64,000 bases of DNA from Aedoeadaptatus urinae. Lineage in GTDB: Bacteria; Bacillota; Clostridia; Tissierellales; Peptoniphilaceae. Below are positions 8,378 to 17,305 of this stretch, piece by piece (within the stretch, counting starts at the first letter, position 1; every line of letters begins with the position of its first letter). The stretch lies in NCBI RefSeq assembly GCF_900155585.1, contig NZ_LT707416.1, positions 186,001 to 250,000 on the forward strand, written 5' to 3'. A program made the position numbers and the translations under genes. The notes below the pieces were generated by a model. That model had not been told where the DNA came from, made no database searches, and worked only from the letters and a program-made list of their open reading frames with translations.

Positions 8378-10012
8378 TTATTTGTAAATCAGATACTGCG
8401 TGCGCTGGGCCTTAAAGGCGTTCACATCATTTTCATAGGCCTTCACGATTCTTTCAGGGGATGCCCCTGCGCGGAAGAGGTTCGCCATTTGCTCCGAGCC
8501 CTGAACCAGATAGAACATGTGGTAGGGCCGTTTGCAGGCGGGAACGGTAATGGGCCGCATTTGATTGGCTACGGCCAGGGTGTAGACCCCGGTGCGTGCC
8601 GGATTAAAGCGGTGCCAGTCCGTGACCTTCAGGCGCACGCCGCCGCGGGAGCCCTTCGGCGCGGGGATGAAGGTGACGCCGGGGAGGTTCGCTGCGTTGA
8701 GCCGGCGGGCGTATTCGGCGGAATCTAAATTTTTGCCGCCGACCCAGCGGAAGTATTCGCTTTGGCCGATGCCGGTTCCTTCGCCGCTTCCCGTGGCCAT
8801 GTATAAAAAGGCGCTTTCCAGATTGGGAATATTGGGGCTTGTTTGAGCGAAGGGCAGGCCCGTGTCTTGCCAGACCATGCTCCGGGTCCAATTTTTCATG
8901 GGAACCACGGTGAGATCGGCGCCGATTTCTCGATTGAAGAATTGCCCCAGCTCCCCGGCGGTCATGCCGTGGGCCATGGGAATTTTGTCGATGCCCACAA
9001 AGGATTTAAAGCGGGTTTCACGCAAGAAGCCTTCCACGATTTCTCCGCCCAGGGGATTGGGCCGGTCCAGGACGACGATGGGAATATTGTTTTCCTTCGC
9101 CGCCAGCATGGCGTTTTGCAGGGTGGAGATGTAGGTGTAGGTTCTCGAGCCGATGTCCTGCATGTCGTAGACCAAGACGTCCACGCCCTTGAGCATATCG
9201 CGAGAGGGCTTTCTGGTCGGGCCGTAGAGGCTGTAGACGGGCAGGTTCATCTTCTTATCGAAGTAGCTGGCCACATAGGCGCCGGCGGTTTGCTTGCCGT
9301 CGAGGCCGTGTTCCGGGCTGTAGAGGGCCACCAGCTTTGCATTGGAATAGGCCTTGATTTTTTCCGCCACGGGCACGCCATTGGCGTCTACTCCCGTTTG
9401 ATTGGTAATGAGGCCCACCCGCTTGTTGTCGATTAGGCCCTTGTATTCCGTGAGGAGCCGCTCGTTTCCTAAAATCACGCGACCCGTGGGCGCTTGGGGA
9501 GCGGGCGCCGGTGCGTGTTTTCTGTCGGCGCTTGTGGTGATCACCGCCAGGTTTTTTCCCTCGTCGTAGCTCACGTCGAAGCCTAAAACGGCGCCGACGC
9601 TTCTGAGACGGAAGTAGTTGAAGCCCCGAATGTTGTAGGCATTTTCCACGACGTCCGCCGGGTTTTCTCCCAGGACCTTCAGTCGCATGGGCTGAAGGAC
9701 GGCGCGCTCCTTGGCGGCCCCCGATTGATCGCCGGGGAAGCTTTTATAGGTCTTGGTGCGGTCGACGACGATCTCTTTGTTGTCGCCCTTGAGATCGAAG
9801 TCCACCTTGCCTTTTAAAATCTGTGCCAGATCTCTGAGCCGGTAATAATTGTACCCGCCGATATTGTAGCCGCGCAGATCCGTCATTTGGCCGTCGACGA
9901 CGAGGGCCTGGGGACTCCTTACGGCGCGGACCCTTTGAGCATGAGCAGGGACCGGCGCAAGAAGGCCACACAGGATAAGTATAAAAACGCTGAGTTTAAA
10001 AAATTTCTTCAT
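8378..10012 (-). CDS. Exo-β-N-acetylmuramidase NamZ-like (DUF1343) with two stalk domains
   Basis: This 544-residue secreted protein has a signal peptide (residues 1-25, ending AHA). Two copies of a copper-amine-oxidase-N-like stalk domain follow, about residues 33-95 and 106-165, with the paired motifs 'GYNYYRLRDLAQIL' and 'GFNYFRLRSVGAVL'. A DUF1343 domain fills residues 180-540. Diagnostic DUF1343 pieces are 'VGLITNQTGVD', 'LYSPEHGLDGK', 'YDMQDIGSRTYTYISTL', 'VLDRPNPLGG' and 'TSPNIPNL'. DUF1343 proteins such as NamZ remove terminal MurNAc from peptidoglycan fragments, so wall-turnover salvage is the likely job. The gene has its own promoter and converges with the amidase/AIM24 pair. Confidence 0.9.
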   Translation of the reverse strand: MKKFFKLSVFILILCGLLAPVPAHAQRVRAVRSPQALVVDGQMTDLRGYNIGGYNYYRLRDLAQILKGKVDFDLKGDNKEIVVDRTKTYKSFPGDQSGAAKERAVLQPMRLKVLGENPADVVENAYNIRGFNYFRLRSVGAVLGFDVSYDEGKNLAVITTSADRKHAPAPAPQAPTGRVILGNERLLTEYKGLIDNKRVGLITNQTGVDANGVPVAEKIKAYSNAKLVALYSPEHGLDGKQTAGAYVASYFDKKMNLPVYSLYGPTRKPSRDMLKGVDVLVYDMQDIGSRTYTYISTLQNAMLAAKENNIPIVVLDRPNPLGGEIVEGFLRETRFKSFVGIDKIPMAHGMTAGELGQFFNREIGADLTVVPMKNWTRSMVWQDTGLPFAQTSPNIPNLESAFLYMATGSGEGTGIGQSEYFRWVGGKNLDSAEYARRLNAANLPGVTFIPAPKGSRGGVRLKVTDWHRFNPARTGVYTLAVANQMRPITVPACKRPYHMFYLVQGSEQMANLFRAGASPERIVKAYENDVNAFKAQRTQYLIYK

Positions 10013-10032
10013 GTCCTCTCCTTTCTCCCTCT

Positions 10033-10062
10033 ATTATAATTCATAGGCGAAAATTTTCCCAA
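10033..10062 (-). promoter_or_regulatory. Promoter of the namZ-like gene
   Basis: On the minus strand TTGGGA (10062-10057) and a perfect TATAAT (10038-10033) are 18 bases apart, ending about 20 bases before the start codon. A purine-rich RBS lies between. Confidence 0.6.
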
Positions 10063-10100
10063 GTCCCTTCGGAATGACTCGGATTTGACATATTCAGGCG

Positions 10101-10140
10101 CAAAAAAGCCTCCGCCTTTGGGGACAGATGCGGAGGCTTT
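10101..10140 (-). terminator. Terminator of the MarR gene
   Basis: AAAGCCTCCGC (10105-10115) pairs with GCGGAGGCTTT (10130-10140), followed on the minus strand by a T-run (10107-10102). The arm sequence closely resembles that of the terminator at 8346-8377. Confidence 0.85.
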
Positions 10141-10147
10141 GATTCGA

Positions 10148-10636
10148 TTATTCCTTCGGCGCAGTTTCGAGCTTTTTCTTGCCGCGAATTTCTTTCACAT
10201 CGTCGGATTCGTTGAGCAGTTTTTCCACATTGGCCATGGCCTTTAGGATAAAGCGCAGGTCGCCGTCGCTTAAGTACTCGCCCACTTTTTCAAAATAGGG
10301 CGCGACGACGACGCGAAATTCTTCCACATACTCCTTGCCCATTTCCGTCAGGTAAATATTCACGATGCGGCTGTCCGTTTCCGAGCGCTGTCGATAGACG
10401 AAGCCCTTTTCTTCCAGCAAGGTGCAGATCTTCGATATATTTCCGTGATCCCGATGAAGGGATCCGGCGATGGAGCGGATGGACGTGTCTTCCAGAGAAT
10501 CCACCTGTCCCATGACGAGGACCTGTAATTGGGTCAGCTTGTAGGTCTTTGAAAAATATTCCATTAAGGCATTTTTCGTCTCATTGGCTTCTTTCACTAA
10601 ACGCCAGTAGGCCCACATAAATTCTCTGGATTCCAT
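10148..10636 (-). CDS. MarR family transcriptional regulator
   Basis: This 162-residue winged-helix protein has the layout of MarR repressors: a dimerisation helix (residues 1-30), then a helix-turn-helix around 'TSIRSIAGSLHRDHGNISKI' and the wing 'LEEKGFVYRQRSETDSRIVNIYLTEMG' (conserved D-R). An AGGGGGG-type RBS precedes the ATG. It stands alone, bounded by the suf terminator and its own terminator, so its target cannot be inferred from an operon partner. Ligand unknown. Confidence 0.88.
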   Translation of the reverse strand: MESREFMWAYWRLVKEANETKNALMEYFSKTYKLTQLQVLVMGQVDSLEDTSIRSIAGSLHRDHGNISKICTLLEEKGFVYRQRSETDSRIVNIYLTEMGKEYVEEFRVVVAPYFEKVGEYLSDGDLRFILKAMANVEKLLNESDDVKEIRGKKKLETAPKE

Positions 10637-10783
10637 AACTTCCCCCCTTGCATCGAATATGTAAATTTACGGGATTCACCGTGATAAAAAATATTATTGA
10701 AATTATATCACAGAGAAGCCTCGCTTATTGCATATTTTATTTTTTATTTTACTTATATTTTTCCCCTTTTCACACCTTTTAAA

Positions 10784-10810
10784 CAAAAAAAGAGCCGCGA
10801 GGTGCGGCTC
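10784..10810 (-). terminator. Terminator of the suf operon
   Basis: GAGCCGC (10792-10798) pairs with GCGGCTC (10804-10810) around a 5-base loop, followed on the minus strand by a T-run. It ends the sufCBDSU transcript 10 bases beyond sufU. Confidence 0.88.
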
Positions 10811-10820
10811 GATTAAGCTC

Positions 10821-11246
10821 TTACTTTTCCAAAATATTTTTCAAGGTGTACCAGGGAAGCACGGCGCATTTCACCCGGGCGGGGAGTTTGGAAACGCCTT
10901 CGAATGCCATGGCATCTTCCAGTGCGTCTTCTTCCTCCTCGGTGAGGGAGACGCCTTTGATCATGCCGATAAAGGTGTCGGCCAGATGCACAGCTTCTTC
11001 CCGGCTCTTGCCCCGTACCGTGTCGATCATGATAGAGGTGGAGGCCTGTGAAATGGCGCAGCCTTCGCCGGTGTAGGACAGGTCCTTCAGCGTGTCGCCG
11101 TCCATTTTAATCTGCAGGGTGATTTCGTCGCCGCAGCTCGGATTGTGGCCCAGCTCTTTATAGTCCGGATTATCCAAATCCCCTTTGTTGTGTTCCGAGC
11201 GGGATTCTTCCATAATCAGCGTGGTGTAAATATCATCGAGTGCCAA
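10821..11246 (-). CDS. sufU: Iron-sulfur assembly sulfur-transfer protein SufU
   Basis: This 141-residue NifU_N/SufU protein has the three conserved cysteines in 'HNPSCGDEI', 'GEGCAIS' and 'VKCAVLPW', with the Asp after the first Cys. In Gram-positives SufU is a zinc protein that accepts persulfide from SufS and passes it to SufBCD. The start is a TTG at 11246 (MALDDIYTTLIME), preceded by AAGGAGG about 10 bases away. It overlaps the end of sufS by 14 bases, which suggests translational coupling. It is the last gene of sufCBDSU. Confidence 0.93.
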   Translation of the reverse strand: MALDDIYTTLIMEESRSEHNKGDLDNPDYKELGHNPSCGDEITLQIKMDGDTLKDLSYTGEGCAISQASTSIMIDTVRGKSREEAVHLADTFIGMIKGVSLTEEEEDALEDAMAFEGVSKLPARVKCAVLPWYTLKNILEK

Positions 11247-12480
11247 GGCCCATCAACCTCCTTACTTCGTTCAGGTTCTTTATAAAGTAGTCCACCTCTT
11301 CAATGGTGTTGTAGACGGCAAAGCTTGCCCGGCAGGAGAAGTGGATGCCGAAGCTTCTGTGCAGGGGTTGGGCGCAGTGGTGACCGCTGCGAATGGCGAT
11401 GCCCTTGGAATCCAGTATGGATGCCACGTCGTGGGGGTGGACGTCGTTGAAATTAAAGGTAATGAGTCCGCCTCTGGGATTGGTGGGGCGGGAGAGAATG
11501 GTAATGTCGTCCATTTGGCTCATGGCGTCGTAGGCGTAGTCCACGAGGTAGCTTTCGTATTCGTGGATCTTGTCCAGGCCGATGGCGTTTAAATAGTCGA
11601 TGGCCACGGGCAAACTGGATGCGGCGCCCACGTCTTGGGTGCCCGCTTCGAAGCGCCCGGGGGCGTCGAGGAAGGTGGAGCGGTCTTCGTAGACGTACTC
11701 GATCATGTCGCCGCCGTACATATAGGGCTTCATGGCGTTTAAATTGTCGAGCTTGCCGTAGAGGACGCCGGCCCCCATGGCGGCAAACATTTTGTGGCCG
11801 CTGAAGACGTAGAAGTCACAGTCCAGATCCTTTACATCCACGGGCATGTGGGGTGCGGCTTGGGCGCCGTCCACCACGGCCTTGGCCTCGGGACTGACCT
11901 TTCTCAAATAGGCGATCATGCTCTTCACATCGGGCATGGTTCCCAAAACATTGGAGGATTGGGTAATGGCCAAGAGCTTGGTCTTTGCCGTAATCTTTTC
12001 TTCGATTTCTTTTTTCGGAATCTCTTTGTTTTCGTCGATGTAGAGATAGACCAGCTTCGCGCCGGTTTTTTCCGCCACGTACTGCCAGGTCACTAAATTG
12101 GCGTGGTGCTCCATTATGGACAGGACGATTTCGTCCCCGGCCTTTAGGTTTTCAAGACCCCAACAGTAGGCGAGAAGGTTTAGGCCTTCCGTGGCGTTTC
12201 GCGTAAAGATGATTTCGTTCACGCTGCTTGCGCCGATAAAATCCTTCAACGCCGCACGGGCCCCTTCGTAGACCTCCGTGGCCGCCATGGACAGGCGGTG
12301 GGCGCCACGGTGGGGCCCGCCGTTTTCATAGCTGTAGTAGCGGTTCATGGCCTCGATCACTTGTCTCGGCTTTTGCGTCGTGGCCGCCGAGTCCAAATAA
12401 ACCAGGGGCTTGTCCTCGGTGGACAGTTCCAAATAGGGAAAGTCTTTTCGTATTTCTTTTATTTCGCTACCTTGTAACAT
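11233..12480 (-). CDS. sufS: Cysteine desulfurase SufS
   Basis: This 415-residue class-V aminotransferase fold PLP enzyme takes sulfur from L-cysteine for iron-sulfur clusters. The PLP lysine is in 'FSGHKMFAAMGAGVLYG', the PLP-ring His in 'IMEHHANLV', and the catalytic Cys in the group-II motif 'RSGHHCAQPLH'. I place the start at ATG 12480 (MLQGSEIKEIRKDFPYL), with GGGGAGG 7 bases upstream. A longer frame to 12576 would only read into sufD. It overlaps sufD and sufU by 14 bases each. Confidence 0.95.
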   Translation of the reverse strand: MLQGSEIKEIRKDFPYLELSTEDKPLVYLDSAATTQKPRQVIEAMNRYYSYENGGPHRGAHRLSMAATEVYEGARAALKDFIGASSVNEIIFTRNATEGLNLLAYCWGLENLKAGDEIVLSIMEHHANLVTWQYVAEKTGAKLVYLYIDENKEIPKKEIEEKITAKTKLLAITQSSNVLGTMPDVKSMIAYLRKVSPEAKAVVDGAQAAPHMPVDVKDLDCDFYVFSGHKMFAAMGAGVLYGKLDNLNAMKPYMYGGDMIEYVYEDRSTFLDAPGRFEAGTQDVGAASSLPVAIDYLNAIGLDKIHEYESYLVDYAYDAMSQMDDITILSRPTNPRGGLITFNFNDVHPHDVASILDSKGIAIRSGHHCAQPLHRSFGIHFSCRASFAVYNTIEEVDYFIKNLNEVRRLMGLGTR

Positions 12481-13486
12481 GATCTCGCCTCCCCATAATC
12501 CGTTCCAGTTCCTCGTAAATAGCCTTGCGTTCCTCTTCGTAAACGACCCCGTCGATGACCGGCGCAAATTTCGCATCGATAATCATGCGTTCCGCCGTTT
12601 GGGCGTCGAAACCCCGGGTGAGGAAGTAGTAGAGCATGTCCTGATCCAACCTGCCGGCACTGGCGGCGTGATTGCCTTCCACGTCGTCTTCGTGGCTCAA
12701 GAGAGCGGGTACGGAAATGCTCCGTGCCGTGGAGTCCAGTAGAATGGCAAATTCCTCTTCGTTGCCCCGGCTGTGCTTGGAGCCTTCCAAAAAGTCGATG
12801 CGGCTCTTAAAGACCTTGTAGCTGTCTTCCATTAAGGCGCCGTCGACGATTAAATTACTGGTGGTGTCTTTGCCTTCGTGGATCATGTCGTAGATGAAGT
12901 CGTAGGCCTGACCCTTTTTGCCGAGGTAAATAGACTGAATGTTTCCCAGAGCGCTTTCGCCCTTGAGGAAGCATTTTACATTGCTGGTTTCGTTGCCGTC
13001 GCCTAAGTGGAAGATATAGGCGTCGAGCTTGGCGCCTTCTTCCAAAATGGCGGCCACGGACAGGTAGTTGTCCACTTCCGCCTGATCCACATTGACGAAG
13101 TAGAGGCGGGCGACGCCGTTTTTCTTCACGTGGATGCGGCTCATAAAGGAGCGATAGCCGCCGGTCTTCTTGCTTCTGAAGCAGCCGGTCATGTGGCCCC
13201 CTTCTTCCACGGTAAGGTCTATGGTAATGACCTCATCCTCGTCGCCGACCACGCTTTCGATGCCCAAATCTACCTTGCCTTCGGCGGTAAGGTTGCGGTA
13301 AAGGGTGGCGTGGTTGTCGTGGAGCTGAATCATTTCCGGGCTGATGCCGTAAATGTAGCTGTCGAATACGGGATGGCCTTCGGCCTTTTCTTTCCCGGCG
13401 GATTCTCTCGCCGCCACGTCGGTTTCGTTGACTTTTAAATAGCCGTAAGTTTTATATTCTAAGGTGTTTCCCTTGTGTGCCTTCAT
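12467..13486 (-). CDS. sufD: Fe-S cluster scaffold subunit SufD
   Basis: This 339-residue member of the SufB/SufD family has a right-handed β-helix core. The C-terminal region 'HSRGNEEEFAILLDSTARSISVPALLSHEDDVEGNHAASAGRLDQ' (quoted in pieces) contains the conserved 'EDDVEGNHAASAGRLD' motif. The last ~20 residues carry 'FAPVIDGV'. It is shorter than SufD of enterics, as is usual in Firmicutes. It pairs with SufB in the SufBC2D scaffold. Its start overlaps the sufB stop by one base. Confidence 0.93.
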   Translation of the reverse strand: MKAHKGNTLEYKTYGYLKVNETDVAARESAGKEKAEGHPVFDSYIYGISPEMIQLHDNHATLYRNLTAEGKVDLGIESVVGDEDEVITIDLTVEEGGHMTGCFRSKKTGGYRSFMSRIHVKKNGVARLYFVNVDQAEVDNYLSVAAILEEGAKLDAYIFHLGDGNETSNVKCFLKGESALGNIQSIYLGKKGQAYDFIYDMIHEGKDTTSNLIVDGALMEDSYKVFKSRIDFLEGSKHSRGNEEEFAILLDSTARSISVPALLSHEDDVEGNHAASAGRLDQDMLYYFLTRGFDAQTAERMIIDAKFAPVIDGVVYEEERKAIYEELERIMGRRDHVTR

Positions 13487-14892
13487 TAGCCAATGCTCCC
13501 TTCTAATTCCAAGGAGATGAGATTGTTCATCTCGACGGCGTATTCCAGGGGCAGTTCCTTGGCAATGGGATCGGCAAAGCCCCGGACCACCGTGGCCCGC
13601 GCCTCTTCCTCGGGAATGCCTCGGGTCATGAGATAGAAGATGACCTCGTCGGAAATGCGGCCGATTTTTGCCTCGTGTCCGAAGTCCACGTCCCGGTTGT
13701 GAATGTCGATGGCGGGAATCGTGTCTTGACGACTCAAATCATCGAGCATAAGGGATTCGCAGGAGACGGTGGATTTCGTGTGCTTGGCATCGTCCGTGAC
13801 TTTCACCAGTCCGCGATAGACGCCGATGCCGCCGCCTTTTGAAATGGATTTCGATTGAATGGAGCTTTTGGTGTCGTTAGCGGCGTGAATGACCTGGGCG
13901 CCGGTGTCGATGTTTTGACCGGCCCCGGCAAAGCTGATGCCGGTGTATTCGTTTTGGGCGCCGTCGCCTGCTAAGACGCTCATGGGATAGAGCATGCTCA
14001 CCTTGGAGCCAAAGGAGCCGGAGACCCATTGGATCTTGCCGTTTTTGCCCACGATGGCCCGCTTGGTGTTTAGATTGTACATATTTCTCGACCAGTTTTC
14101 GATGGTGGAGTAGCGCAGGGTGGCGTCGTCTTTAATGAAAAGCTCCACCGCCCCGGCGTGCAGGTTGAGGGCGTTGTATTTCGGCGCGGAGCAGCCTTCG
14201 ATAAAGTGGCACTTGGCGCCTTTTTCGATAATGATCAAGGTGTGCTCGAATTGTCCGGCTCCCGGCGCATTTAGGCGGAAGTAGGACTGCAGGGGCACGT
14301 CCACGTCCACGCCTTCGGGCACGTAGACGAAGCTGCCGCCGCTCCATACGGCGTAGTGCAGGGCGGCGTATTTGTGCAAATTGGGATTGATGCACTTGCC
14401 GAAGTATTCCTTCACGATGTCTTCGTATTCGTGAAGGCCCGTTTCAAAGTCGGTATAGATAACCCCTTGATCCAAGAGGTGTTGTTGAATGCTGTGGTAG
14501 ACCACTTCCGAGTCGTATTGCGCGCCGACGCCTGAGAGCATGGCTTCTTTTTCCGCCTCGGGAATACCCAGCTTGTCGAAGGTGCTGCGGATCTCTTCGG
14601 GGACGTCGTCCCAGTCGGCGGCCAAATCCGCGTCGGGGCGAATATAGGTTATGACCTTGTCCATATCCACTTCCGACAGATCCGGTCCCCAAGAGGGGTT
14701 TTCTTTTTCGTTAAAAATCTTTAAGGCTTCCAGACGCTTTTCAAGCATCCATTCCGGTTCGTTCTTTTCGGCGGAAATTTGACGTACGATGGATTCGTTT
14801 AAGCCTTGTTCCGTCTTTCTTCGATAGGTGAAGGGATTTTTTTCGTCGTAAATCCCCCGGTCCATGTCTTGAATTTCTGTCTTCTTACGCAT
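13486..14892 (-). CDS. sufB: Fe-S cluster scaffold subunit SufB
   Basis: The SufB protein, about 468 residues, is the main cluster-assembly scaffold. Family pieces seen are 'YVPEGVDVDVPLQSYFR', 'FIEGCSAPKYNALNLHAGAVE' in part, 'ENWSRNMYNLNTKRA', 'DIHNRDVDFGHEAKIGR' and 'RGFADPIAKELPLEYAVE'. The start is uncertain by three codons: ATG 14901 lies immediately after AAAGG, whereas ATG 14892 has AGGA at a normal 8-base distance, so I prefer 14892. The gene overlaps sufC slightly and is coupled to sufD. Confidence 0.94.
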   Translation of the reverse strand: MRKKTEIQDMDRGIYDEKNPFTYRRKTEQGLNESIVRQISAEKNEPEWMLEKRLEALKIFNEKENPSWGPDLSEVDMDKVITYIRPDADLAADWDDVPEEIRSTFDKLGIPEAEKEAMLSGVGAQYDSEVVYHSIQQHLLDQGVIYTDFETGLHEYEDIVKEYFGKCINPNLHKYAALHYAVWSGGSFVYVPEGVDVDVPLQSYFRLNAPGAGQFEHTLIIIEKGAKCHFIEGCSAPKYNALNLHAGAVELFIKDDATLRYSTIENWSRNMYNLNTKRAIVGKNGKIQWVSGSFGSKVSMLYPMSVLAGDGAQNEYTGISFAGAGQNIDTGAQVIHAANDTKSSIQSKSISKGGGIGVYRGLVKVTDDAKHTKSTVSCESLMLDDLSRQDTIPAIDIHNRDVDFGHEAKIGRISDEVIFYLMTRGIPEEEARATVVRGFADPIAKELPLEYAVEMNNLISLELEGSIG

Positions 14893-15631
14893 CTTGCTCA
14901 TCCTTTATCCAGCCGAAGCCTTCGCCTTCGATGCGGTCGATCAGCTCGTCGCCGCCTTCGGTGACGATCTTGCCGTCGTGAATGACGTGAACGAAATCCG
15001 GGTGGATTTCCTTTAAAATTTCCCGGTGGTGCGTAATAATAATGGCGGATTTTTCGCCGTCCAAATATTCCTTCAAGCCGCGGCTCACGGTGGCGACGGC
15101 ATCCACGTCGAGACCGGAGTCCGTTTCGTCTAAAATGGCGAGCTTGGGATTCAGCATTAAGAGCTGCAGGATTTCCGTCTTTTTACGTTCCCCGCCGGAA
15201 AAGCCCACGTTTAAATAGCGGCCGGCGTATTCCTGTTTCATGTCCAGAAGATCCATTTCCTTTGCCAGGGCCTTTTTAAATTTCATAATGGAAGTCTTTT
15301 CGCCGCGAGCCAAAAGGGATTGGCGAATAAAGTTTTCCACGCTGATCCCCGGAATTTCGTAGGGGGTTTGGAAGCTTAAATACAGACCGCGACGGGCGCG
15401 CTTGTCCGTGGATTCGTCGGTGACGTCTTCCCCTTCAAAGAAAATCTTGCCCTCGGTCATGGTGTAGGCGGGATTCGCCATAATCACATTGGCCAAGGTG
15501 GACTTCCCGCTGCCGTTGGGGCCCATGATAACGTGGACTTCGCCCTTGTTGACCTCGAGGTTCATGCCCTTTAAAATTTCTTTTTCACCTGCGGAGGCGC
15601 GGACGCCTTCCACTTTCAATAATGCATTCAT
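14885..15631 (-). CDS. sufC: Fe-S assembly ATPase SufC
   Basis: This 248-residue ABC-type ATPase energises the SufBCD scaffold. Walker A is 'MGPNGSGKSTLANVI', the Q-loop 'LSFQTPYEIPG', the signature 'GFSGGERKKTEI', Walker B 'LAILDETDSGLDVDAV' and the H-loop 'IIITHHREIL'. It is the first gene of sufCBDSU, with GGAGG before the ATG at 15631 and a good promoter upstream. No regulator gene (IscR/SufR) is linked. Confidence 0.95.
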   Translation of the reverse strand: MNALLKVEGVRASAGEKEILKGMNLEVNKGEVHVIMGPNGSGKSTLANVIMANPAYTMTEGKIFFEGEDVTDESTDKRARRGLYLSFQTPYEIPGISVENFIRQSLLARGEKTSIMKFKKALAKEMDLLDMKQEYAGRYLNVGFSGGERKKTEILQLLMLNPKLAILDETDSGLDVDAVATVSRGLKEYLDGEKSAIIITHHREILKEIHPDFVHVIHDGKIVTEGGDELIDRIEGEGFGWIKDEQDA

Positions 15632-15682
15632 CTATTACAACATCCTCCTATATCCTATTGATTCTGTATGATATCCTTCCTA

Positions 15683-15711
15683 ACTATAACACGGTTAAGA
15701 AATCCCGTCAA
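15683..15711 (-). promoter_or_regulatory. Promoter of the suf operon
   Basis: On the minus strand TTGACG (15711-15706) and TATAGT (15688-15683) are exactly 17 bases apart, a near-consensus σA promoter. Transcription would begin near 15676, about 45 bases before the sufC ATG. It is back-to-back with the mutY promoter. Confidence 0.75.
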
Positions 15712-15732
15712 TATAGACCTTTTCAGCCTTTT

Positions 15733-15741
15733 TGTTATAAT
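15733..15741 (+). promoter_or_regulatory. Extended -10 of mutY (leaderless arrangement)
   Basis: TG-T-TATAAT occupies 15733-15741. Exactly six bases separate it from the mutY ATG at 15748, so the predicted +1 is the A of the start codon. A weak -35 (TAGACC, 15714-15719) is present. Confidence 0.6.
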
Positions 15742-15747
15742 AGGTTC

Positions 15748-16776
15748 ATGTGTATTTCGAAGAAAATTTTAAATTGGTACGCCCCCGAGGATCGGGGACT
15801 GCCTTGGCGAAAAACTGCGGACCCTTACGCCATTTGGGTGTCTGAAATGATGCTTCAGCAAACTCAGGCGGCGACGGTGATTCCATATTACGAGCGCTTT
15901 ATGGCGAGCTTTCCCACGGCGGAGGCCCTGGCGCAGGCATCGGAGGAGGCCCTTTTAAAGCATTGGCAAGGCCTGGACTATTATCGCCGGGCGAAGCATT
16001 TAAAGCAGGCGGCGGAAATCGTGGCCCGGGAAGGCATGCCCGGGGACTTCGAGGGCTTAAAGGCCCTTCCGGGCATCGGCGATTACACGGCGGCGGCCAT
16101 TGCATCCATCGCCTATAAGGAGCCGGTGGCGGCGGTGGACGGAAACCTGCTGCGCATTTACAGCCGCCTCTATAGGATCGACGAGAGCATCGACAAGGCG
16201 GCGGGGAAGCGGCGGATTTTCGAGCTGGCCAATAAGGATATTTCCGCGGAGCGGCCCGGAGATTTTAATCAGGCCATGATGGATCTGGGCAACAAAATCT
16301 GCACCCCCACATCCCCCGCCTGTGACCGCTGTCCGCTTCGGGGTGATTGCGCGGCCTATGAGGCAAATTGCGCCGAGGACTACCCGAAGCGCACGCCGAA
16401 GAAAAAACAGAGGGAAGAGGATCTGACTCTGCTTCTGGTGGATCTCGGCGGTCGCTATTTAATCGAGAAGCGGCCGAGGGGACTTTTGGCATCCATGTGG
16501 GGCTTTCCCATGGTGAAGGGCCATATAAAAGAGGAGGATGTGCTGAAGGTGCTGGCGGAGGAAAATTTCGCCGCCCCCTCCGCCGAGAGGGTGGCCGCCT
16601 ATCGCCACGTCTTCAGCCACAGAATTTGGAATGTGTGGGTTTATTACGCAAGGGTCGACGCCCTGTTTGCCGCGGAGGACGAACGCATTTGGGCTACGGC
16701 AGAGGAGCTGAAAGGCCTTTATGCCGTACCGTCGGCTTTTTCGCCGGCACTGGAGGTAATTTATGGAATGGATTGA
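15748..16776 (+). CDS. mutY: Adenine DNA glycosylase MutY
   Basis: This 342-residue enzyme removes adenine mispaired with 8-oxoguanine. The N-terminal HhH-GPD domain has 'LPWRKTADPYAIWVSEMML' and 'LPGIGDYTAAAIASIAY'. The catalytic Asp is in 'FNQAMMDLGNKIC', and the 4Fe-4S cysteines have the spacing C-x6-C-x2-C-x5-C (CTPTSPACDRCPLRGDC). A C-terminal Nudix-like 8-oxoG-recognition domain follows from about residue 225. The ATG at 15748 lacks a good RBS but sits at the predicted transcription start. It overlaps the Nudix gene by 14 bases. Confidence 0.93.
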   Translation: MCISKKILNWYAPEDRGLPWRKTADPYAIWVSEMMLQQTQAATVIPYYERFMASFPTAEALAQASEEALLKHWQGLDYYRRAKHLKQAAEIVAREGMPGDFEGLKALPGIGDYTAAAIASIAYKEPVAAVDGNLLRIYSRLYRIDESIDKAAGKRRIFELANKDISAERPGDFNQAMMDLGNKICTPTSPACDRCPLRGDCAAYEANCAEDYPKRTPKKKQREEDLTLLLVDLGGRYLIEKRPRGLLASMWGFPMVKGHIKEEDVLKVLAEENFAAPSAERVAAYRHVFSHRIWNVWVYYARVDALFAAEDERIWATAEELKGLYAVPSAFSPALEVIYGMD

Positions 16777-17305
16777 AGCCTACGAACCGAAAAATAAAGA
16801 GGAGGCCGAGGACAGGGAGCATTTGCTGCAGCTGAACCCCGCCCTTATCGCCGCGGACCGAGGCGCGCCCTACCACTACACCACCTCGTCCATGGTCATG
16901 GATTTCGACGCCGACAAGCTTTTAATGATCTACCATCCGATTTACAAATCCTTCTCCTGGCCCGGGGGCCACGTGGAGGACGGGGAGGCGCTCTTTTACT
17001 CCGCCCTGCGGGAGCTTTACGAGGAGACGAGCATACGCTATGTCAAGCCTTTAAGTGAGAAGCCCCTGGCCATGGAGCTTATGCCCGTTGCGGCCCACGA
17101 GCGCAAGGGAGAGGCCGTGGACAGCCACTTCCACATTAATTTCTGCTACGGCTTTTTGGGCCACGAGGACGACACGCTGTTTGAAGCTAATGAAAATCGC
17201 AAATGGGTGCCGATAAGTGAGCTGGACACCTTCGTCTCCGAGGCCCATATGCTGCCCATTTACGAAAATTTGATCGAACGAATGAGGGCGCTCTATGAAA
17301 AATAA
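16763..17305 (+). CDS. Nudix hydrolase
   Basis: This 180-residue protein has a Nudix box at about residues 72-94: 'GGHVEDGEALFYSALRELYEE' in pieces (G-x5-E-x7-REL-x-EE), with Ser instead of the last conserved Gly. It would hydrolyse a nucleoside diphosphate linked to another moiety, substrate unknown. The start lies inside the end of mutY (14-base overlap), so it is translationally coupled. Sanitising oxidised nucleotides alongside MutY is attractive but unproven. Confidence 0.86.
   Translation: MEWIEAYEPKNKEEAEDREHLLQLNPALIAADRGAPYHYTTSSMVMDFDADKLLMIYHPIYKSFSWPGGHVEDGEALFYSALRELYEETSIRYVKPLSEKPLAMELMPVAAHERKGEAVDSHFHINFCYGFLGHEDDTLFEANENRKWVPISELDTFVSEAHMLPIYENLIERMRALYEK

Noticed and set aside
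8843-9436. 197-codon plus-strand frame within the namZ-like gene
   Set aside because: It is an antisense shadow with no RBS or motif; the DUF1343 protein on the minus strand is clear.
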